Of a stretch of DNA of 64,000 bases, positions 16,878 through 25,097 are shown piece by piece. The stretch lies in contig NZ_JAIUFY010000007.1 of assembly GCF_020165855.1 (NCBI RefSeq), positions 62,001 to 126,000 of the forward strand, written 5' to 3'. The notes beneath the pieces are model-generated. The model did no database searches. It was not told where the DNA came from and saw only the letters and a list, made by a program, of their open reading frames with translations. Both the position numbers and the translations under genes were made by a program. This DNA is from Celeribacter litoreus. Its GTDB lineage: Bacteria > Pseudomonadota > Alphaproteobacteria > Rhodobacterales > Rhodobacteraceae. Each line of letters starts with the position of its first letter. Positions within the stretch are counted from its first letter, which is position 1.

Positions 16878-17975
16878 ATGAAGGTCAAAGCGGCGATTGC
16901 CACCGGACAGTTACAACCCCTCGTCGTTGATGAGGTCGATCTCGACGGTCCGCGCGAGGGTGAGGTTCTTATCGAGATCAAATCCGCAGGTCTGTGTCAC
17001 ACCGATCAGATGCTGATCGACGGCTCCCGCGATTGGCCCGATTATCCGCTCATTCTCGGCCATGAGGGCGCGGGGATCGTGCGGGAGGTCGGCAAGGGCG
17101 TGACCCGTCTCAAAGAGGGCGATGCGGTGATCCCGCTCGCCATGCCCGAATGCGGGGAATGCCCGCCGTGCAAGAGCAACAAAAGCAACCTGTGCGACCT
17201 GTATTTCAAACCGCGCGACCGCAAGCCGTTCTCGTGGAACGGCAAGCCGATCACCTCTTTCATCAACCTCGGCACCTTTGCGCAATATGTCGTTGTGCGG
17301 GACTTCCACGTCGCCAAAATTCGTCAGGACGCGCCGCTGGATCAGGTCTGCTGCATGGGCTGCGCGGGGATTACCGGCATCGGCGCCGCGCTCAATACGG
17401 CGCGTGTTGAGGCGGGGTCGAGCGTGGTTGTGTTCGGTCTCGGCGGCATCGGTCTCAACGTGATCGACGGGGCGCGCCTCGCAGGTGCGACGACGATCAT
17501 TGGCGTTGATACCAACACCGACAAAGAGGCCCCCGCGCGCAAGGCGGGTCTCACGCATTTCCTCAACGCCAAGGATTTCCAAGGCGACGACATCGTCACC
17601 ACGATCCACAACCTGACCAATGGCGGGGCGGATTATTCGTTTGAATGCGTTGGTCATCCGGCGCTCGCACAGCAGGCGGTGAACAGTTCGCGCATGGGCT
17701 GGGGCACGACGGTTCTCATCGGGATCATGCCTGGTGCGATCACGGACACGATGCCGATCCAGCCGCGCTCCATTCAGGCGGGGCGTTGGGTCACGGGGTC
17801 TTACCTCGGCAACATCAAACCGATCTCGCAGTTCCCTGAACTGGTGGACTGGTATGTCGAGGGCAAGCTCACGCAGGACAACCTGATCTCCCACCGCTTC
17901 CCGATCGAGCAGATCAACGAGGGCTTCGACCTCCTGAAATCCGGCAAGGCCGGACGGGTCGTCATCGATTTCTAA
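16878..17975 (+). CDS. Zinc-dependent alcohol dehydrogenase 1 (class III-like)
   Basis: 365 aa medium-chain dehydrogenase. Catalytic zinc ligands Cys40 (GLCHTD), His62-Glu63 (GHEGAG) and structural zinc Cys92, Cys95, Cys98 and Cys106 (CGECPPC...C) are all present. The nucleotide site is VFGLGGIGLNV. Layout and length fit the class III/aryl-alcohol branch. It probably oxidises a primary alcohol to the aldehyde used by the preceding enzyme. Last gene of the TRAP operon; RBS GGGAGAGG. Confidence 0.88.
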   Translation: MKVKAAIATGQLQPLVVDEVDLDGPREGEVLIEIKSAGLCHTDQMLIDGSRDWPDYPLILGHEGAGIVREVGKGVTRLKEGDAVIPLAMPECGECPPCKSNKSNLCDLYFKPRDRKPFSWNGKPITSFINLGTFAQYVVVRDFHVAKIRQDAPLDQVCCMGCAGITGIGAALNTARVEAGSSVVVFGLGGIGLNVIDGARLAGATTIIGVDTNTDKEAPARKAGLTHFLNAKDFQGDDIVTTIHNLTNGGADYSFECVGHPALAQQAVNSSRMGWGTTVLIGIMPGAITDTMPIQPRSIQAGRWVTGSYLGNIKPISQFPELVDWYVEGKLTQDNLISHRFPIEQINEGFDLLKSGKAGRVVIDF

Positions 17976-17993
17976 GCCAAACGGAGGAGGGGC

Positions 17994-19049
17994 CTAGCGC
18001 CCCTCCAGCCGATGTATCCGGTCGATGATGAACGGGATACTCGGGATCACGATGAAGATCCGCGTCAGGTGGAACGCGGTGATCAGCGCCACATCAATGC
18101 CGAGGAACTTGGCCGTCAGCGCCATCTCCGTGACACCCCCCGGCGTCGAGGCAAGCACCAGCGTCTCCCACGACAGATCGACAAAGACCGATAGCCCCGC
18201 CGCGATGAGCGCCGAGGCGGCGATGAACATGAAGGTCGACACCACAGACGCGACCATCATCCGCCCCGCCGAAGAGAACAGCGAGCGACGGAAATTCGAC
18301 CCTAGCCACGTCCCGAGCACCACTTGCGCCGCCCATAGGATGACCGACGGGTAGGGTTCGAACTGGATGCCTGCGGCGGTGATAGCCGAGCTGAAGGCGA
18401 GCGGCCCGAGGAAGAACGGGTTTGAAATCTTGAGCTTGCGGAAGAGATACATCCCGATCCCCGACAGGACGAGCAGCGAGACGATGCTGACAATGTCGTA
18501 ATCCGCATTGAAGGCGCGCGCGACGCGGGCTGTTTCGCCGTCGATAAAGAAGATCGCCATTGGGATGAGCACCACCACGAGAGAGATGCGCATCGTCTGC
18601 GACAGAATGATGGGCGCGGGCGGGAACCCGTAGCGCTCTCCGACAATGGCGGCTTCGACGGGACTCGTGGGCAGGGTCGCGATCATGGCGGAGGTCAGGG
18701 GCACCCGTGCCATGCGCGACAGGGCGATGGCGATGAGAAAGGCGGTGATGATGATGACAATGGCCATCCCCACCAACAGAGGCGCGAGTTGGAGCAGTGA
18801 GGCAAAAACCGCAGGCGAGAACGACAGGCCAACCTGTGAGGCGACCACCATCTGACCGAAGGGGCGCGTTTGCACAGGGATGCGGAACTCGAACAGCTCG
18901 AAAATGCCAATCGCCGCGGCGACGATGATCGGGCCGATCATCCACGGGAGCGGCAGTCCGAGCTTGTAGAATAAATAGCCGCCCGCCGCTGTGAGCGGGT
19001 AGACAAGTAGGGTTTTTAACACTTCACTCTCACTTTCAACCTGTCGCAT
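17994..19049 (-). CDS. AbrB-family integral membrane protein (possible transporter or regulator)
   Basis: 351 aa, hydrophobic throughout, about ten membrane segments in two similar halves (GGYLFYKLGLPLPWMIGP in the first, GMYLFRKLKISNPFFLGP in the second). This is the AbrB/'ammonia monooxygenase-like' membrane family, whose function is poorly established; it is not the AbrB DNA-binding protein. Its own sigma-54 promoter ties it to the island, so uptake or efflux of a pathway compound is a fair guess. Start: the ATG at 19049 has no clear ribosome site; a GTG at 19022 behind GAAAGTGAGAG is an alternative. Confidence 0.7.
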   Translation of the reverse strand: MRQVESESEVLKTLLVYPLTAAGGYLFYKLGLPLPWMIGPIIVAAAIGIFELFEFRIPVQTRPFGQMVVASQVGLSFSPAVFASLLQLAPLLVGMAIVIIITAFLIAIALSRMARVPLTSAMIATLPTSPVEAAIVGERYGFPPAPIILSQTMRISLVVVLIPMAIFFIDGETARVARAFNADYDIVSIVSLLVLSGIGMYLFRKLKISNPFFLGPLAFSSAITAAGIQFEPYPSVILWAAQVVLGTWLGSNFRRSLFSSAGRMMVASVVSTFMFIAASALIAAGLSVFVDLSWETLVLASTPGGVTEMALTAKFLGIDVALITAFHLTRIFIVIPSIPFIIDRIHRLEGR

Positions 19050-19155
19050 GTTTTAGGTTGGCGCGTCGATTGGTCCAGTGTGCATGTGCACCGCACGGTT
19101 TGCACAGACGGGGTCCGGCGTGGTCTCGGTTGCGATACCGGGAATCAAATAGACC

Positions 19156-19171
19156 TGCAATTTTTGTGCCA
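19156..19171 (-). promoter_or_regulatory. Sigma-54 promoter for the AbrB-family gene
   Basis: On the - strand: TGGCACA-AAAA-TTGCA, full consensus. Predicted start near 19144, 95 bases before the ATG at 19049. The 385-base gap 19050-19434 holds this and the divergent promoter at 19243, and I see no gene in it. Confidence 0.9.
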
Positions 19172-19242
19172 TGCGTTTGGGAGGACGCTGACACGGCCTG
19201 TGAGATTTTAGACGTGCTGCGCCTGTGCTGTCTGCGATGAAC

Positions 19243-19258
19243 TGGCACGGCGATTGCG
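19243..19258 (+). promoter_or_regulatory. Sigma-54 promoter for acyl-CoA dehydrogenase 2 and the GMC oxidoreductase
   Basis: TGGCACG-GCGA-TTGCG, full consensus. Predicted start near 19270, leaving a 165-base leader before the ATG at 19435. Confidence 0.9.
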
Positions 19259-19434
19259 TTTGTTTGTGCAAGGCCGGAACGCCGCGCCATCCAACACCTG
19301 ATTGGATCATGAGTCAGCATGGAGGTGCTGACTGGCGTTCTCGGTACATTGATCGGCGGCGAGCGCACGCCTGAGCCGATATCTGTTGAGCCGCGCCGGT
19401 GAGCCGGAGGGCGGCATTTGAGAGGAGAGACAAA

Positions 19435-20667
19435 ATGGACGATTTTCTTCCAGAAGAGATTCCGGCGATCCGCGAGAGCGTGATCAAGTTCATGGAAACC
19501 GAAGTAAATCCGGTCATGGACAAATACGAAGAACGCGGCGAAGCCCCGCGTGATCTGGTGCTCAAGGCGGGTGAAGCCGGTTTCTTTGGTGCGGTGTTCC
19601 CTGAGTCCGTGGGCGGCACGGATCTCGGGTATCTGGCGGCTGTGGTGATTCAGGAAGAAGTGGCCCGTAACGACATCCGTTTCGCGGCCTGTCTGAACCA
19701 GCAGAGCTCCACGTGTCCGAACTTCATCTACTACGGCGGCACGCCGGAGCAGGTGATGAAATACGTTCCGAACCTCGTTGCGGGTAAAACCATCGGCATG
19801 ATGTCCCTGACAGAACCGGGTGGCGGCTCTGACGCGCTCGGCGCGATGAAGACCGTCGCGAAGCGCGAAGGCGATGTCTACAAGATCAACGGGTCCAAGA
19901 TGTGGGCCTCGCTCGCCAACGAGACCGATGTGGGGGTGCTCGTCTGTAAGACCGACCCGAGCGCGGGTGCAAAGGGCGTCTCCGCCTTTATCGTCGAGCC
20001 GAAGAAATATCCGGGTTGGACAGCGCAGCCGGTGCCGATGATGGGTCTGTCCAAGGCCTTCCGCACCAATGCACTGTTCCTCGACGACTTCGTTGTGCCT
20101 GCCGAAAACCTGATCGGTCAGGAAGGCGACGGGTTCAAAATCGCCATGCGCGCGCTTCAGCCGGGTCGTGTAACCGTGGGTGCAAAGGCGCTCGGCATCG
20201 CCCGTGCGGCGTTTGACGAGGCGGTGAAATACGCGAACGACCGTGTGATCAAAGGCAGCCCGATCGGCAAGTTCCAGATGATCCAGTCCGACATCGCCGA
20301 CATGGCCGCCCAGATCGAAGCCAGCCGTGCCCTGATCTACCATGCCGCGCGTTGCCTCGACGCAAACCTGCCGTCGAACCGCATCGCCTCTATCGCGAAA
20401 TACCACGCGTCTCTCACGGCAAAGTTTGTGGCCGACAAGGCGCAGCAAATCTTCGGCGGCTATGGTCTCTCGACGGAATATAAGATTTCCTACCTCAAAG
20501 CCTATTCCGACATGTTCTACACGGGTGAAGGCACCGCAAACGTGCAGAAAATCGTGATTGCCGAAGACGCGCTTGGCTACAAGCTCGCCGATCGTCACCA
20601 CGGGTCGAGCACGCTGCGCAACCCGCGTCTGAGCGACGTGGCCCGCGAACTGCAGGGCGCGGAATAA
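19435..20667 (+). CDS. Acyl-CoA dehydrogenase 2
   Basis: 410 aa, a clear paralogue of the enzyme at 8194 (same DDFLPEEIPAIRESV-type start, MSLTEPGGGSDALGA loop and FGGYGLSTEYKIS). Catalytic Glu365 lies in GEGTANVQK. It introduces the alpha,beta double bond in an acyl-CoA, with ETF as electron acceptor. The ATG follows GAGAGGAGAGACAAA, a strong ribosome site, which also supports the shorter start chosen for the paralogue. Confidence 0.88.
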   Translation: MDDFLPEEIPAIRESVIKFMETEVNPVMDKYEERGEAPRDLVLKAGEAGFFGAVFPESVGGTDLGYLAAVVIQEEVARNDIRFAACLNQQSSTCPNFIYYGGTPEQVMKYVPNLVAGKTIGMMSLTEPGGGSDALGAMKTVAKREGDVYKINGSKMWASLANETDVGVLVCKTDPSAGAKGVSAFIVEPKKYPGWTAQPVPMMGLSKAFRTNALFLDDFVVPAENLIGQEGDGFKIAMRALQPGRVTVGAKALGIARAAFDEAVKYANDRVIKGSPIGKFQMIQSDIADMAAQIEASRALIYHAARCLDANLPSNRIASIAKYHASLTAKFVADKAQQIFGGYGLSTEYKISYLKAYSDMFYTGEGTANVQKIVIAEDALGYKLADRHHGSSTLRNPRLSDVARELQGAE

Positions 20668-20683
20668 TCGGAAGATCACAGGC

Positions 20684-20705
20684 GCCGCGCCCCAAAGGGT
20701 GCGGC
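20684..20705 (+). repeat. Intercistronic hairpin
   Basis: GCCGCGCCC (20684-20692) pairs with GGGTGCGGC (20697-20705) with one G-T wobble around loop CAAA. No T-run; it probably affects the relative expression of the two genes on either side. Confidence 0.4.
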
Positions 20706-20730
20706 ACTGTTGACGCAAGTGAGGTGGAGC

Positions 20731-22347
20731 ATGGCGGCCAAGAGCTATGACTATATCGTCGTCGGGTCCGGGTCGGCGGGGGGCATCGTCGCCGCCCGAC
20801 TGTCCGAGAGCGGCAAATACAAGGTGCTGTTGCTTGAGGCCGGCACGAAAGACAGCAAATACATCTTTACCCAGCCACCGGCGGGCACGGTGTTTCTCAT
20901 CGACAACCCGAAAGTGAACTGGCGCTATCGCTCTGAGCCGAACAAGGATCTCGGCGGGCGCGAGATTTACGTGCCGCGCGGCAAGATGCTCGGCGGGTCG
21001 AGTTCGATCAACGGGACGATCTACAACCGTGGCCAGTCCATCGACTATGACACATGGGCGCAGATGGGGAACCGTGGCTGGAGCTACGACGACGTGCTCC
21101 CGTTCTTTAAAAAGATCGAAAACACCAAGCTCGGCGATGACACCTATCGCGGCCGCTCCGGCCCGATCCGTGTCACCGAGACGAGCAAGATCACACCTTT
21201 CTACGATCTCTTCATCGCCGCCGCGCAAAAGGCCGGACTGCCCTACAACAGCGACTACAGCGGGGCGAGCCAAGAAGGCGTCGCCATGGCGCAACAGACC
21301 GTGCATCGCGGCAAACGTCACAGCGTGGCGAACCGCTATGTCGAACCGGCCAAACGCAAAGGCCGTCTAGATGTGATGCAGGGCGCGGAGGCCACGTCTC
21401 TGATCCTCGACGGCAAACGTTGCGTCGGGGTGCGGGTGCTTCAGAACGGCACGCCGGTCGAAGTGCGCGCCACCCGCGAGGTGATTGTGTCCTGTGGCGC
21501 GGCGAACTCGCCAAAGCTTTTGGAACTGTCGGGCATCGGCAACCCCGATATCCTCCGCGAAACCGGCATCACGCCGGTGCATGATCTGCCGGGCGTGGGT
21601 GAGAACCTGCGCGATCACTATGCGGCGATCCTCAAATGGAAGATCACCAAGCCGGGTATTTCGCTCGCGAAACGCGGGCGGGGACTTGGCCTCGTGAAAG
21701 AGGTGATCCGCTACGGTTTGACGCGCACGGGCTTTATCTCTCAGGGGATCGGCACGATGCGCGTTTTCATGAAATCGCGCGAGGACAAACAAGAGCCGGA
21801 CATCATGATGGTGGTTGCGCCCTTCCTCATCGAGATCAAGACAGGCGAAGGCCGTCGGATGGCGAAGGAAGACGGCTTCTTCATGTATTCGCACGTCCAG
21901 CGGACGGAAAGTTCGGGCAGCATCCACGCCCGTTCCGCCGACCCGCTCGACCCGCCGAAGATCGACTTCCGTTTCCTCGAAACCGAGGGCGACCGTCAAA
22001 CCGCGATCCTCGCCGTGCGTCAGGCGCGGGCCATCATTGACAAGGACCCGATCAAGTCGGTCGTTGGCGAAGAGATGGCACCGGGCAAAAACGTTCAGAC
22101 CGATGAAGAAATCCTCAACTTCATCCGCGAAACGGGCCAGATCACGCACCACATGGTCGGCACCTGCCGGATGGGCTCTGACCCGATGGCGGTGGTCGAT
22201 GACCGCCTGCGCGTCCACGGCCTTCAGGGGCTGCGCGTGGCGGATGCCTCCATCATGCCGACAGTGCCGTCGGGCAACACCAACATTCCGTGCATGATGG
22301 TTGGTGAAAAATGCGCTGCGATGATCCTTGAGGACGTAGTAGGCTGA
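20731..22347 (+). CDS. GMC-family FAD oxidoreductase (choline dehydrogenase-like)
   Basis: 538 aa, normal GMC length. The ADP-binding motif GSGSAG is at residues 12-17 with Glu36 after it; the GMC signature GKMLGGSSSINGTIYNRG is near residue 90; the C-terminal active site has the His pair in THHMVGTCRMG and Asn in SGNTNIPC. These enzymes oxidise primary or ring alcohols using bound FAD. Here it probably oxidises a substrate hydroxymethyl or ring hydroxyl group early in the route (inference). I used the ATG at 20731 behind GTGAGGTGGAGC; an in-frame TTG at 20710 is possible. Confidence 0.88.
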   Translation: MAAKSYDYIVVGSGSAGGIVAARLSESGKYKVLLLEAGTKDSKYIFTQPPAGTVFLIDNPKVNWRYRSEPNKDLGGREIYVPRGKMLGGSSSINGTIYNRGQSIDYDTWAQMGNRGWSYDDVLPFFKKIENTKLGDDTYRGRSGPIRVTETSKITPFYDLFIAAAQKAGLPYNSDYSGASQEGVAMAQQTVHRGKRHSVANRYVEPAKRKGRLDVMQGAEATSLILDGKRCVGVRVLQNGTPVEVRATREVIVSCGAANSPKLLELSGIGNPDILRETGITPVHDLPGVGENLRDHYAAILKWKITKPGISLAKRGRGLGLVKEVIRYGLTRTGFISQGIGTMRVFMKSREDKQEPDIMMVVAPFLIEIKTGEGRRMAKEDGFFMYSHVQRTESSGSIHARSADPLDPPKIDFRFLETEGDRQTAILAVRQARAIIDKDPIKSVVGEEMAPGKNVQTDEEILNFIRETGQITHHMVGTCRMGSDPMAVVDDRLRVHGLQGLRVADASIMPTVPSGNTNIPCMMVGEKCAAMILEDVVG

Positions 22348-22360
22348 GCCGACGTCGGCT

Positions 22361-22376
22361 TGGCACTCAATTTGCG
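22361..22376 (+). promoter_or_regulatory. Sigma-54 promoter for the 22457-25028 operon
   Basis: TGGCACT-CAAT-TTGCG with GG-N10-GC spacing, 14 bases after the GMC oxidoreductase stop. Predicted start near 22388, 69 bases before the ATG at 22457. Confidence 0.87.
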
Positions 22377-22456
22377 ACCATCACTGTGAACACCGGATCG
22401 GGACACCTGACGGACAGGCGCCTGATCCGGCCACAGACTTGAAGGAGCAAAAACAA

Positions 22457-23266
22457 ATGACCTTTACAAAAGACGCACTTGCAGGCCGCGTGGCACTCAT
22501 CACCGGCGGCGGGAGCGGCATCGGCTTCGGCATCGCCAAGGCGATGGCCGCCGCAGGCGCCAAACTCGTGATCGCCAGCCGCAACGCCGAACGTCTCGAA
22601 GGAGCTGTCGCCCAGCTCAAGGAGATGGGTGCAGAGGCAATGGCTGTCACCTGTGACGTGCGCGATCCGGAGGCCGTGAGCGCCGCCGTGGACGAAGCTG
22701 TCAAAGCCTATGGTGGCCTCGACGTGATGATCGCGAACGCTGCGGGCAACTTTGTCGTGCCGGTGTCTGAGATGTCCCCGAACGCATGGCGCACTGTGGT
22801 CGATATCGACCTGAACGGCACGTTCAACTGCGCGAAAGCCGCCTATCCGGCGCTCAAGGCCTCTGCAAACGGCGGTCGCTTTATCGCGATCTCCACCACC
22901 CGCGCGCTCGAGGGCTGGCCGGGCTGTGCGCACGCCGGCGCCGCGAAAGCCGGTATCATGTCCCTGATGCGCACACTCTGTGGTGAGTGGGGCAAAGACG
23001 GCATCCGTTGTAACACCATCGCACCGGGCGCAATTGGCGACACCGAGGGCGTGAAACGCATCTATGAGGACTCCGGTCGCAAGGAGCTCGAGCTTTCCTC
23101 CATCCCGCTTGGCGAATTCGGCAAGACCTCCGACATCGCGAACGCAGCCGTGTTCCTGTGCTCTGACGCGGGTCAATACATCACCGGCGCAGACATCGTT
23201 GTGGACGGCGGGCGTAACCGTTCCCGCTCCTCCACCGGTGTCGCCGTTGCGGAGGCGACAGCATGA
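22457..23266 (+). CDS. SDR oxidoreductase, 2,4-dienoyl-CoA reductase-like 2
   Basis: 269 aa. TGGGSGIG lies at residues 16-23 and NAAG near 94. Lys164 is kept but the Tyr position is Ala160 (CAHAGAAKAG), as in peroxisomal-type 2,4-dienoyl-CoA reductases; EWGKDGIRCN and the following IAPGAIGDTEG agree. Likely function is reduction of a dienoyl-CoA or related enoyl-CoA. A sister protein is encoded at 1401-2246. RBS GAAGGAG; its stop overlaps the next start (ATGA). Confidence 0.8.
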   Translation: MTFTKDALAGRVALITGGGSGIGFGIAKAMAAAGAKLVIASRNAERLEGAVAQLKEMGAEAMAVTCDVRDPEAVSAAVDEAVKAYGGLDVMIANAAGNFVVPVSEMSPNAWRTVVDIDLNGTFNCAKAAYPALKASANGGRFIAISTTRALEGWPGCAHAGAAKAGIMSLMRTLCGEWGKDGIRCNTIAPGAIGDTEGVKRIYEDSGRKELELSSIPLGEFGKTSDIANAAVFLCSDAGQYITGADIVVDGGRNRSRSSTGVAVAEATA

Positions 23267-24105
23267 GTGAGATCAAATCCTATCCCCACGTAGAGACAGA
23301 GCGCCGCGGGGCGGTGCTCATCATCCGCCTCGACAACGCGAAGGCGAGCAACTCTCTCACCCGTGAACTGCGCATGTCCCTGCGGGATATCGTGCGCGAG
23401 ATCGAGGACGACCACACGGTCCGCGCCGTCTATCTCACGGGTAAGGGCAAGAACTTCTGCGCGGGGGGTGATCTGCGGATGCTCACCGGCGCGAACGAGC
23501 CGTGGCCGGTGCATCGCCGTTTCCAACACGCGGCCTCCCTGTTCCCGCCGCTGATGCAGCTCAACCGTCCGGTTGTCTGTGGTGTGCGCGGTGTCGCCAT
23601 AGGGGGCGGCATGGGTCTAGCGCTCATGAGCGATCTCATCGTCGTGGGCGAAAGCGCGAAGTTCAGCGCAGGCTTCTTCCGCCTCGGGGCGGTGCCAGAT
23701 TGTCTCACGCTCTTCACCCTGCCGCGCACCATCGGTTTGGCGAAAACGCGCAACTTCATCTACACAAACGGGTCCTGGGACGCGCAGGAGATCGTGGACA
23801 ACGGCCTCGCGCTCAAGGTGGTGCCGGATGACGATGTGGACGCCGAAGGCATCGCGATCGCTGAAAAGCTCGCGGCCGGTCCGGCGGAGATCATGGGCGT
23901 GGCCAAGCAGATGCTGCTCAAGAGCTTCGAAAGCAGCCTCGATGAACTCATGGACTACGAAGGCTTCGGTCAGGTGCTCGCCATGAGCTCTGTGGAGTTC
24001 CGCGAGGGGCTTCAGGCGCTCATCGAAAAACGCCCGTCCGACCCGATGGGGGCCGCTGCGGCCACGCCATACAATGACGGTCTGCCCTCGTCCGAGGGCT
24101 CCTGA
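23263..24105 (+). CDS. Enoyl-CoA hydratase/isomerase-family protein (PaaG-like)
   Basis: 280 aa crotonase. The hydratase Glu positions are Gly118 (GGGMG) and Phe138, so it is not a normal hydratase. The segment AKFSAGFFRLGAVPDC resembles PaaG-type isomerases, whose catalytic Asp lies in the PDC motif (Asp146 here). Double-bond or ring-form isomerisation of an acyl-CoA is the best guess. It is translationally coupled to the dienoyl-CoA reductase-like gene, which fits a role in moving double bonds before reduction. Confidence 0.72.
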   Translation: MSEIKSYPHVETERRGAVLIIRLDNAKASNSLTRELRMSLRDIVREIEDDHTVRAVYLTGKGKNFCAGGDLRMLTGANEPWPVHRRFQHAASLFPPLMQLNRPVVCGVRGVAIGGGMGLALMSDLIVVGESAKFSAGFFRLGAVPDCLTLFTLPRTIGLAKTRNFIYTNGSWDAQEIVDNGLALKVVPDDDVDAEGIAIAEKLAAGPAEIMGVAKQMLLKSFESSLDELMDYEGFGQVLAMSSVEFREGLQALIEKRPSDPMGAAAATPYNDGLPSSEGS

Positions 24106-24131
24106 CCACACGAAAAGAGGAGGGTCCGGCC

Positions 24132-25028
24132 ATGGCGCTCGGCTATATCGGTTTGGGAAATATGGGCGGTCCGCTCGCGCGGCGTCTGCTTCTGGCCGGC
24201 CCCCTCATCGTCTATGATCGCAGCGAGGCCGCCTGTGCGGCCTTTGCCGAGGCAGGCGCAACCGTGGCGGAAAGTGCCGCGGCACTCGCCGAAAGCTGTG
24301 ATGTGATTGTCCTGTGTCTGCCAACGACGCCCCATGTCGAGGGGCTGCTCTTTGGCGAGGACGGGATTGCCGGGGTCCTCGCGCCCGGCACGCTGTTGAT
24401 TGACCAGACGTCGGGCGATCCGATTGCGTCGCGCAAACTCGCCGCGCGACTGGCGGAACAGGGTGTTTCCATCGTGGATGCGCCTGTCTCCGGCGGTCCC
24501 GAGGGGGCGAACGCAGGCACGATTGCGATGCTGGTCGGCTGCACGGACGCGGAATTCGAGCGCGTCGAGAGGATCCTCTCCGCCATCAGCCCCAATGTGA
24601 TCCACGCAGGCGGCTTCGGCACGGGCTATGTCGCGAAACTCACCAACAACCTGCTGTTCTCCGCGCAAAGACTGATGACGTTTGAGGCCGTCGCGCTCGC
24701 CGCCAAAAACGGCCTCGCGCCGGAAAAGGCGGTGGAAATCCTGAGCAAAGGGTCTGCGCGGAATTTTTTCCTCGAACACACGATGGCGCCGCGGGTTCTG
24801 ACGGGGAAGCTGGACTCGGGCTTCACGCTCGGCCTTGCGCATAAAGACGTGCGGCTCGCGACGGAATTGGGGATCGCCTCGGATGTGCCGATGGTCTTCG
24901 GCAATCTGGTGCGGGACATGTACACGATGGCGATCAATGAAATCGGACGGGAGGCGCAGGTGAATGAAGTGGCGCGCCTCGTGGATCGTGCCTCGGGCAC
25001 GCAAGTCGTTCCTGAGACAGAAGACTGA
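24132..25028 (+). CDS. NAD(P)-dependent beta-hydroxyacid dehydrogenase (3-hydroxyisobutyrate dehydrogenase family)
   Basis: 298 aa, usual length. The Rossmann motif GLGNMGG is at residues 7-13, the substrate-binding motif DAPVSGGPEGA near 117, and the catalytic KxxxN pair is Lys169/Asn173 (YVAKLTNN). It oxidises a 3-hydroxy acid (not a CoA ester) to the semialdehyde or keto acid. A 3-hydroxyisobutyrate-like substrate would fit a methyl-branched pathway, but this is inference. Last gene of its operon, followed by a strong terminator. Confidence 0.82.
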   Translation: MALGYIGLGNMGGPLARRLLLAGPLIVYDRSEAACAAFAEAGATVAESAAALAESCDVIVLCLPTTPHVEGLLFGEDGIAGVLAPGTLLIDQTSGDPIASRKLAARLAEQGVSIVDAPVSGGPEGANAGTIAMLVGCTDAEFERVERILSAISPNVIHAGGFGTGYVAKLTNNLLFSAQRLMTFEAVALAAKNGLAPEKAVEILSKGSARNFFLEHTMAPRVLTGKLDSGFTLGLAHKDVRLATELGIASDVPMVFGNLVRDMYTMAINEIGREAQVNEVARLVDRASGTQVVPETED

Positions 25029-25059
25029 TATTTTAAAAAATCAATTTTCAGAAAGAGTT

Positions 25060-25097
25060 GCCCGGCTGGTGTCCTGACCAGCCGGGCGTTTTCGTTT
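25060..25097. terminator. Rho-independent terminator between convergent genes
   Basis: Perfect 11-bp stem GCCCGGCTGGT/ACCAGCCGGGC (25060-25070 and 25077-25087), loop GTCCTG, then GTTTTCGTTT. It ends the operon finishing at 25028 and overlaps the stop of the leftward gene ending at 25096. Confidence 0.88.

Noticed and set aside
19036-21321. Leftward open frame of about 760 codons
   Set aside because: It is Arg/His-rich, shows no family motif, and is antisense to the acyl-CoA dehydrogenase and GMC oxidoreductase genes.
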